Part shown: positions 6,801 through 12,169 of the stretch, one piece after another | How the letters are laid out: each line of letters begins with the position of its first letter | Position numbering within the stretch: the first letter of the stretch is position 1 | Notes under the pieces: generated by a model | Databases searched by the model: none | What the model saw: only the letters and a program-made list of their open reading frames with translations | Told to the model about the DNA's origin: nothing | Assembly (NCBI GenBank): GCA_014523695.1 | Contig: JAATVS010000250.1 | Span: forward strand, 1-12,169 | Source of the DNA: Nitrososphaerales archaeon TH5895 | GTDB taxonomy: Archaea; Thermoproteota; Nitrososphaeria; Nitrososphaerales; Nitrososphaeraceae | Direction of reading: 5' to 3' | Length of the DNA stretch: 12,169 bases | Made by a program: the position numbers and the translations under genes

Positions 6801-7497
6801 GGACACTAATCGGCTGAACGAATGGTTCGTACCAAAGTTTGGTCCAACCCAATTTAGAATAGCGATAGGAATTCTATTTTTGCCGTATACTGCGATGTGT
6901 ATATCATTTGCGTTACTGGGCTCGCTCCTTACTCCTTCGATCCATTGGGAGAGGATAGTAGGAATCATCGTTATTTACTTTTTTGCTTTGGGAATCGGCG
7001 CGCATTTTGCTGATTATATTGGTTCAAGAAAGAGGCCTTGGGGAATAGAATTTAGCAAATTAGCTTCATGGACTGTCTTGGTTTTGTCTCTCTCAATCGC
7101 CTATGCAATAGGCGTCTACTATATCATTTTGTTTGTGCCTTCACTCTCAGTCGTAGCAGTTGCAGAAGGTTTTTTCCTTTTTGCGTATAACTTCGAGAAA
7201 TTTAAGGGATATTTCCACACAAATTTTTGGTTTGTGGTAGCATGGGGCGCGCTCCCCGTCCTGGCTGGTTACATGATGCAGACTAATACAATTAGTCTTG
7301 AATCGATACTTGTGGCGAGTGTTGCTGGTTTCATCAGTTACGTTGAAATTTGTCTTTCTAGGCCTTACAAGATCCTCAAAAGTAGGAATGAGCAAAATGT
7401 CTCCATGCTCACGTTAGAAAAGTATCTGAAAATAATTAGTATGGGCACATTCAGTATTGCCATGGCGGCTCTGGCTATACGTATTGTTCTGGGCTAA
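6793..7497 (+). CDS. Polytopic membrane protein with UbiA-prenyltransferase-like features
   Basis: This 234-residue membrane protein has about seven hydrophobic spans (roughly 23-45, 54-73, 92-112, 113-131, 143-161, 168-186, 213-232). The layout resembles UbiA-superfamily prenyltransferases, which move a polyprenyl chain onto an aromatic ring. After the second span comes H71-x2-D74 with RP at 81-82, at the place of the first Asp-rich loop, but only one Asp remains. YNFE (132-135), FH (141-142), WF (146-147) and WG-x-LP (151-155) occupy the region of the second loop and next helix. The second Asp-rich motif is not evident; the equivalent loop reads EICLSRPYK. Activity is therefore uncertain and it may be a divergent relative. 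ATG 6793 overlaps the methyltransferase stop; the TTG at 6778 is less likely. A pyrimidine-rich run at 7511-7520 follows the stop. Confidence 0.65.
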   Translation: MNEDTNRLNEWFVPKFGPTQFRIAIGILFLPYTAMCISFALLGSLLTPSIHWERIVGIIVIYFFALGIGAHFADYIGSRKRPWGIEFSKLASWTVLVLSLSIAYAIGVYYIILFVPSLSVVAVAEGFFLFAYNFEKFKGYFHTNFWFVVAWGALPVLAGYMMQTNTISLESILVASVAGFISYVEICLSRPYKILKSRNEQNVSMLTLEKYLKIISMGTFSIAMAALAIRIVLG

Positions 7498-7520
7498 TAC
7501 TATTCTAAAGCACCCTTTTT

Positions 7521-7549
7521 AATTCTGTTTAGCCTATTCAAACAGAATT
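7521..7549. repeat. Perfect 10-bp inverted repeat (9-nt loop) before the UbiC-like gene
   Basis: Arms aattctgttt (7521-7530) and aaacagaatt (7540-7549) are exact reverse complements around the loop agcctattc. The element follows a C/T-rich run (7511-7520) and ends 25 nt before the ATG at 7575. It could be an intercistronic hairpin or an operator. It covers the alternative TTG start at 7548. Confidence 0.8.
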
Positions 7550-7574
7550 GAAAAGTATCAGACTTGATTCTGGA

Positions 7575-8057
7575 ATGTATAATTGGTCAACATTGCAAAA
7601 GGCAGTAGTCGAAATAGAAACTAAATTGCGGCACAAAATTCCTCCACTCCTACTAATTGTCATCATACAGAACGGTGTCTTGGAAAGTGTACTCCAAGCA
7701 TTAGTAAGGAATAACATTGAAATTGTCTTACTAGGTCAGAAAAAGTCTGGCTCTACGCTATATCGCAAAGTGTGTGTTAGATACAAACTTGATGGGGGAG
7801 TGATAATGCATGCCGAATCGAAAATTGAGACTCAAAATCTTCCAATTTTGTTACTAGATAGAATAGTTGATAAAAAAAAGGGGATTGGCAGCTCAATCGA
7901 AATTTTAAGAATTGAAACCTTTCGGCACATAAAGAATATAGGATTCGATCGAAGGAGAAAGGCCATATACAGAATTTATGATATTTACATACGAAAGCAA
8001 CTGGCGATTACCATAAAGGAGTACTTCCCAATAGATCTCCCGCTCTGGAATTCCTGA
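7575..8057 (+). CDS. Chorismate-pyruvate lyase-like (UbiC/DUF98-type) protein
   Basis: This protein of 160 residues is near the usual 160-180 of UbiC-type enzymes, which split chorismate into 4-hydroxybenzoate and pyruvate. The order of features fits: a helical N-terminus with a hydrophobic stretch; YRKVCV with Arg64 at the place of the substrate-binding Arg of E. coli UbiC (Arg76, from memory); MHAES at 78-82 matching the conserved A-x-S strand; NLP and GIG (103-105); the IETFR-x-I-x3-G block at 113-122; a YRIY strand; and the closing IKEYFPIDLP with Glu149 at the UbiC Glu155 position. Identity to characterised enzymes looks low, so the reaction is inferred. ATG 7575 is chosen because the earlier TTG (7548) lies in a hairpin arm. 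It is the third gene of the UbiE-like/UbiA-like group. Confidence 0.65.
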   Translation: MYNWSTLQKAVVEIETKLRHKIPPLLLIVIIQNGVLESVLQALVRNNIEIVLLGQKKSGSTLYRKVCVRYKLDGGVIMHAESKIETQNLPILLLDRIVDKKKGIGSSIEILRIETFRHIKNIGFDRRRKAIYRIYDIYIRKQLAITIKEYFPIDLPLWNS

Positions 8058-8268
8058 AAAGGGACTTTGAATTCTTAAAATATAGTCGCCCTTATCGTCG
8101 ATCATCTTGAAAATGAAACACTCCTCGTCCTGCATCTGATTTCTGGAGACCAAAAGATTAACCTTCTTTTCTCGGGGTATACTACTTACCCCTGGTAACC
8201 TTAAGATTTTTGATATTGCGAAGAAAATCATCGTGTCTCGTCATTCGGTGACACATGACTGAACTATT

Positions 8269-9027
8269 TCAGTTACTGGTAAGGAGAAGATTTCTGTTAT
8301 GGTGGCCAAAGATCCTTGCTTGTTGTTCTATTGTTAAAGCCTTTTTGACTTCCTGTCGATGATGACAACAAAATGCTTTAACATTTATTTTTTTATCAAA
8401 TTTAGGAGCATAAGAACATTCGTAGTCCACAAGTTCTTCGATTCTGTTGAGGAGGTAGAATGATCCCACATCAGCAATAACACACAACCCTTTCATCCCC
8501 AAGTCATGCGTATTCTGCAACAAGGAACTCAGGAGACTTAAGATTCTGTACGGTTTGTAACGGATGGGAAATGGAGCATGTTGATCCTCCAGTTGCTCAT
8601 TAGATGCCCAAATCCTGTTGTCGAAGGATTCACCACTTCTGTGATTATCGCCTGCTCCCTCACACCTTTGGTCAACAGTAGAACATGAATACGCTGTAAC
8701 GGAATCCATTAGTACAATGGGCTCTTTTTTCATGCCTCCGTCAATTTCTATCCCCGTTCGTTTTAGCACATTTCTAATGTTACTAACAGTGTCATAGTAG
8801 GATATTATCAAAATCATTTCATTTTTAGCACCATTTGAGTTATTTTCAACAAGTATATTTCTACAATATTTTGAATACAATTGCCTAAAAGATCTGCGAT
8901 TTGGATAAACCAACATATTATGTTCTCCATAGTCTGAGACCAGTAGCTCCTCAACCATAGCATTAGGATCTGCCGTAAGAGCTATCTTTTTTTCGCTATA
9001 AAACGAATCATCAAGAAAACCAAACAA
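8269..9027 (-). CDS. MEDS-type sensory-domain protein (DcmR-like)
   Basis: This 252-residue protein resembles the MEDS sensory domain (DcmR family), a degraded KaiC/RecA-like fold thought to sense signals and common as paralogues in soil Thaumarchaeota. The first strand carries EHNMLVYP (about 35-42), followed by a helix, then MILIISYYDT (about 71-80), and IVLMDS (about 104-109). After a polar, low-complexity insertion (about 112-150) come the segments KGLCVIADVGSFYLLN (about 179-194) and the C-terminal VKAFCCHH followed by GHHNRNLL. The CHH/GHH pattern is shared with the MEDS C-terminus. No DNA-binding or histidine kinase domain is attached, so this is a stand-alone sensor or adaptor. The start is TTG 9027, right after an in-frame TGA region; ATG 8958 is a reasonable alternative. 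An AT-rich box at 9079-9088 may be its promoter. Confidence 0.7.
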   Translation of the reverse strand: MFGFLDDSFYSEKKIALTADPNAMVEELLVSDYGEHNMLVYPNRRSFRQLYSKYCRNILVENNSNGAKNEMILIISYYDTVSNIRNVLKRTGIEIDGGMKKEPIVLMDSVTAYSCSTVDQRCEGAGDNHRSGESFDNRIWASNEQLEDQHAPFPIRYKPYRILSLLSSLLQNTHDLGMKGLCVIADVGSFYLLNRIEELVDYECSYAPKFDKKINVKAFCCHHRQEVKKALTIEQQARIFGHHNRNLLLTSN

Positions 9028-9297
9028 TGTGCAAGAGTACCCTCATCAAACTAGTAGCTCAGCTAGAATTTCTCTTTACACATATTTATTGGTTTATCGG
9101 CTTATTTATTATAGCTTCTAGATTTCATATTATACCTTCTGCTTCATTGAAGATAGTTTGACCTCGTGAGGAACTTGGACACGCGTTACTATGCAATTCC
9201 TATTCAGAGCCCCAGATTTCAGAATTATCCGATGCTTTACAAAATGAAGATATCTTTTCGATGTGAACAAGCGATGGCAGTTGGTTCCTGGAGCACA
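9028..9297. other. Noncoding interval downstream of tRNA-Ala, upstream of the MEDS gene
   Basis: This 270-bp stretch has no convincing gene. Its left part is AT-rich and holds a minus-strand TATA-like run (AATAAATATG, about 9079-9088) that could drive the MEDS gene. No second tRNA, no clear box C/D pair and no hairpin with T-run are visible. Confidence 0.45.
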
Positions 9298-9371
9298 TGG
9301 ACCGGGTGGGATTCGAACCCACGACCTCGGCAATGCCAATGCCGTATCCTACCAGGCTAGACGACCGGCCC
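9298..9371 (-). tRNA. tRNA-Ala (anticodon GGC)
   Basis: The 74-nt molecule on the minus strand folds as a full cloverleaf: a 7-bp acceptor GGGCCGG/CCGGTCC that includes the G3:U70 pair, the identity element of alanine tRNA; a D arm GTCT/GGAT with GG in the loop; an anticodon stem CGGCA/TGCCG around the loop TTGGCAT with anticodon GGC, reading GCC/GCU; a 5-bp T stem GTGGG/CCCAC with loop TTCGAAT; and discriminator A73. CCA is not encoded and there is no intron. A TATA-like element 25-35 bp upstream (9396-9406) is suitably placed. Confidence 0.96.
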
Positions 9372-9395
9372 CCTATCTAGAGTCACAATTCCCTC

Positions 9396-9406
9396 GATAT
9401 TAATAC
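9396..9406 (-). promoter_or_regulatory. TATA-like box of tRNA-Ala
   Basis: On the minus strand this reads GTATTAATATC, centred about 30 bp upstream of the mature tRNA 5' end at 9371. That is the expected place for an archaeal tRNA promoter. Confidence 0.5.
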
Positions 9407-9412
9407 GTTTGA

Positions 9413-9892
<480 letters not shown>

Positions 9893-9955
9893 ATTTTTAG
9901 GTAATAATCCTTAGCTACTGGGAATTTTAGTAGGAATTTGGCGTATCGGAATAGA

Positions 9956-9963
9956 TTTATATC
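9956..9963 (+). promoter_or_regulatory. TATA-like box of the radical SAM gene
   Basis: TTTATATC is centred about 39 nt before the ATG at 9999, predicting a leader of about 12 nt. The run AGGAGG at 9981-9986 is the only Shine-Dalgarno-like sequence seen ahead of a gene here, but it would lie at the very 5' end and 12 nt from the ATG, farther than usual. Confidence 0.45.
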
Positions 9964-9998
9964 AATGCTCAGATGGAATAAGGAGGAAAGTTTAGATC

Positions 9999-11573
9999 AT
10001 GATGAACGGCAAGAGAGTTGTACTAACTGCAGATAGGAGTCTCATGACCAACTATAGAGGCAATTTTCTTTATGGTTTCATCGCCTGCGGACCTTATGAA
10101 CTAGTTCCTGAGTTTGTCTTCGATAAACTTTTTTGTCCCAGTGTTGAAACTGACAAGACAACAGGGGAAGTTAAAGTCGCTCAATGCGGATTAAGGAGAG
10201 TTGAGGCCGCATTGCTCAAGGAGTACAAATCTAACGACATTTTCATAGCTCACCCCGAAATGCTCGAGAGATGTGTCGGGCCTGAAACTAAAGTTATTGG
10301 AATAAATGTAATGGATCCTTTAGGAATGGCGCCTGTGACCACGACAATGTCGCCCGAAAAGCTTTCGTACGTTGCCATGAAATTTAAAAAGTTGTGTGCC
10401 TCCATAATTCAACTCAAGAAAAAATATGGTTTCAAAGTTGTCGTAGGGGGGAATGGTGCCTGGGAGTTAGCAAAACCAGACCGAATGAAGATTCATGGTA
10501 TTGATACGGTAGTTATAGGCGAGGCGGATGAATTAGCCCTTGATCTGTTCCACGACTTAGAATCTGGTGATGCCCCCGAATTACTTCACACTTTTGTCAG
10601 GAGAATTGAGAATATTCCAAGCATTCGTGGACCGACAATAAATTCACTGATTGAAGCAATGAGAGGATGTGGTAGGGGTTGCGATTTTTGTGATGTAAAC
10701 AAGCGTTCAAAAAAAGACATTCCACTTGAAAGACTACAGGAAGAAGCTAAGATTAACCTGAAGTATGGTTTTGATTCAATATGGCTCCAATCTGATGAGA
10801 TGCTCTTATATGGCTGTGATAACAAGGAGTTTGTTCCCAATTCTGATGCAATAATTAACTTATGGTCTGGCCTGAAGTCTGTGGGTGCGAATTTCATAGG
10901 CACTACTCACATGACTCTTTCGGCAGTAGCGAGCTCACCTGATCTCATAACAAAATTATCTCAGATCAATGGAATGGAAAGAAGCGGTCGATGGCTTGCG
11001 ACAAATCTTGGCGTTGAAACAGTTGCGCCCAGAATGGTAAAGAAACATCTTGGCGTTAAAACTAAGCCGTACCAAGCGGAGGAATGGGGAGCCGTTGTAC
11101 GACAGGGCGTCAAGATCTTGAATCAAAACCACTGGTTTCCGGCACTGACTCTTATCATAGGATGGCCTGATGAAACTCCTGACGAGACTCAATACACCAT
11201 AGACTTAATTGATGATTTTCGAGATACTAATATGCGTGGACTTGTCGCGCCACTACTATACCAAGATTTTTCAGAGAGGAATTCTATGCATTTTGGAAAT
11301 CTCAATGAAGCACAGTTTGCACTTTTTTGGAGATGCTGGCAGCACAACCTATGGGTTATAAACGACATAATTCCAATTATAATAAGGAACAAGACGTACG
11401 GTCCTCTGATGAAAGTTTTCATGGCGACTCTAATAAAAGCCGGAACATGGGCGATAATGCGGTATTTGAGAGGATTATCGAAAAATCTTTTTAGCGGAAG
11501 ACCACCAGAGGAAATTGTTTCAAAATATTCGAGAAGAAAATCTGTTACTGCATCACTTCCTCCAAAGCTTTAA
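9999..11573 (+). CDS. Radical SAM / B12-binding-like protein, candidate GDGT ring synthase (Grs-like)
   Basis: The protein has 524 residues. Residues about 1-200 form a cobalamin-binding-like Rossmann domain (LTADRSLM at 9-16, IGINVMDPLG at 100-109, KVVVGGNGAWE at 146-156, VIGEAD at 172-177) without the DxHxxG cobalamin motif in an obvious form. The radical SAM domain follows: the [4Fe-4S] cluster cysteines are Cys224, Cys228 and Cys231 in MRGCGRGCDFC, with later barrel strands at SIWLQSDE, FIGTTHM, NLGVET and TLIIGWPDETPDET. The C-terminal ~130 residues are amphipathic and could lie on the membrane. The domain order and N-terminal signature match the archaeal family that includes GrsA/GrsB, which form cyclopentane rings in tetraether lipids; this link is from memory and from context. 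ATG 9999 is followed directly by a second ATG at 10002. There is no operon partner. Confidence 0.8.
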   Translation: MMNGKRVVLTADRSLMTNYRGNFLYGFIACGPYELVPEFVFDKLFCPSVETDKTTGEVKVAQCGLRRVEAALLKEYKSNDIFIAHPEMLERCVGPETKVIGINVMDPLGMAPVTTTMSPEKLSYVAMKFKKLCASIIQLKKKYGFKVVVGGNGAWELAKPDRMKIHGIDTVVIGEADELALDLFHDLESGDAPELLHTFVRRIENIPSIRGPTINSLIEAMRGCGRGCDFCDVNKRSKKDIPLERLQEEAKINLKYGFDSIWLQSDEMLLYGCDNKEFVPNSDAIINLWSGLKSVGANFIGTTHMTLSAVASSPDLITKLSQINGMERSGRWLATNLGVETVAPRMVKKHLGVKTKPYQAEEWGAVVRQGVKILNQNHWFPALTLIIGWPDETPDETQYTIDLIDDFRDTNMRGLVAPLLYQDFSERNSMHFGNLNEAQFALFWRCWQHNLWVINDIIPIIIRNKTYGPLMKVFMATLIKAGTWAIMRYLRGLSKNLFSGRPPEEIVSKYSRRKSVTASLPPKL

Positions 11574-11683
11574 AAATCTACTTCCCACCTAGCAAGACGA
11601 ACCAGATTTTAGACACACATTCCTTATGCACTCGGGAAAGTTTATTTCTGTGGACGAGACGGGTGAAATATTGAACAAACCTT
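11574..11683. other. Convergent interval, no gene seen
   Basis: This is a short stretch between the radical SAM stop and the stop of the minus-strand hypothetical gene. I see no protein-like open frame and no strong hairpin. Confidence 0.4.
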
Positions 11684-12022
11684 TCACGGTTTTTTTGATT
11701 CGAGTGCCGCGATTGCTTCATCCGCTATTGTAGCCTTGGCAGGAGTCAATATAATAAAATAATTCTTGTCAGCTCGTTCAACAGAGTTTACCTGCTTGTA
11801 CTTCTTTGTGGAAACATCAAATTCGAGCATTCCCGGATCTATTCTCCCTTTTGTATAGACCATCATTAAGACCTCACCTGAAATAGGGCTTAAAGGAACT
11901 ATGGAGAAAACGTATCCTTTATACGAGCTTACAGGCAAGATTTGTTTCATGTAAGGCGCTACCGATACCAAGTACATGAAAACTTCTTCAACGGAAGTAA
12001 ATTCCTCGAATTCAAATTTCAT
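11684..12022 (-). CDS. Small hypothetical protein, function unknown
   Basis: I do not recognise this 112-residue protein. It is soluble, with no signal peptide, no membrane span and no cysteines. It alternates short hydrophobic strands (FSIVPLSP, EVLMMVYT, YFIILTPA) with a charged helix at each end, suggesting a small α/β or β-sheet fold. The N-terminal EEFTSVEEVFMYLVSV segment looks helical, and the C-terminus (ATIADEAIAALES) is an Ala-rich helix. The gene-like character is supported by a good leaderless promoter: the minus-strand box CCTTTATATC (12045-12054) is centred 27 nt before the ATG. The next gene on the same strand ends at 12074, upstream of this box. Confidence 0.72.
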   Translation of the reverse strand: MKFEFEEFTSVEEVFMYLVSVAPYMKQILPVSSYKGYVFSIVPLSPISGEVLMMVYTKGRIDPGMLEFDVSTKKYKQVNSVERADKNYFIILTPAKATIADEAIAALESKKP

Positions 12023-12044
12023 TTCGTAGTTCTAGACATGTCCA

Positions 12045-12054
12045 GATATAAAGG
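12045..12054 (-). promoter_or_regulatory. TATA-like box of the 112-residue hypothetical gene
   Basis: CCTTTATATC on the minus strand has the A/T core centred 27 nt before the ATG at 12022. The message would begin at or within one base of the start codon. Confidence 0.5.
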
Positions 12055-12073
12055 CTTTAGTGAAGGCATTCAT

Positions 12074-12169
12074 CTATCCATACGATTCGAATTTGACGTC
12101 ATAACTACCGTCCTTTCTTTTCTGGCGTTCGGTAACAAAACCCTTAGGGACCAGGTAATCGAGTGCCCC
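12074..12169 (-). CDS. Partial gene, C-terminal end only; function unknown
   Basis: An open frame runs in from the right edge for 31 codons to a TAG at 12074-12076; its start lies outside the window. The visible end, GALDYLVPKGFVTERQKRKD followed by GSYDVKFESYG, has the look of a helix, a turn and a β-hairpin wing. This resembles the end of a small winged-helix protein. With only 31 residues this is a guess; the frame itself is supported by its protein-like composition and by the following promoter of the next gene. Confidence 0.5.
   Translation of the reverse strand, partial: GALDYLVPKGFVTERQKRKDGSYDVKFESYG

Noticed and set aside
7905..8231. Minus-strand open frame of 108 codons, 37 bp downstream of the MEDS gene
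   Set aside because: Nearly half is antisense to the UbiC-like gene, there is no promoter or ribosome site, and I recognise no family. Only its first ~58 codons lie in free sequence, so a short real gene there cannot be fully excluded.
9130..9360. Open frames on both strands across the tRNA gene (69 and 64 codons)
   Set aside because: They read through the tRNA; the plus-strand product with TGWDSNPRP is a well-known tRNA-antisense artefact.

Overview
The window most likely comes from an archaeon of the Nitrososphaerota (Thaumarchaeota). Four things point there: promoters with TATA-like boxes about 25-30 nt before start codons and almost no Shine-Dalgarno sites; a tRNA-Ala without an encoded CCA; archaeal families (AMMECR1, a COG1340-type coiled-coil protein); and a radical SAM protein that looks like the archaeal tetraether-lipid ring synthases. 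The assignment is an inference from gene content, not from a marker gene. The sequence is AT-rich and evenly coding. I see no insertion sequence, integrase, CRISPR array or phage gene.

Left part (1-3760). Two plus-strand genes come first: a stand-alone class I glutamine amidotransferase, then a C39-peptidase-like domain fused to TPR repeats in which the catalytic Cys and Asp appear to be missing. They converge on a minus-strand run: a GT-B glycosyltransferase, an AMMECR1-domain protein and, upstream of both, a long coiled-coil protein. Each of these has its own promoter-like sequence. The AMMECR1 start codon lies in a perfect 16-bp tandem duplication.

Middle (4770-8060). A small Cys/His-containing protein is transcribed away from the coiled-coil gene. 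It converges on a small atypical kinase. The kinase shares a back-to-back promoter with a three-gene plus-strand group: a UbiE-like methyltransferase, a UbiA-like membrane protein (8-nt overlap) and a chorismate-lyase (UbiC)-like protein. Together these resemble a minimal 4-hydroxybenzoate-to-prenylquinone route. This is the most interesting cluster in the window, although the UbiA-like member lacks the usual Asp-rich motifs.

Right part (8269-12169). A MEDS-type sensory-domain protein and tRNA-Ala(GGC) are on the minus strand. A Nudix hydrolase and the radical SAM/B12-binding-like protein are on the plus strand. A short hypothetical gene and the C-terminal end of a further gene, cut by the window edge, are on the minus strand.

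Most genes look like housekeeping or lineage-specific single units rather than one system. The methyltransferase/membrane protein/chorismate-lyase-like group is the only clear functional set.
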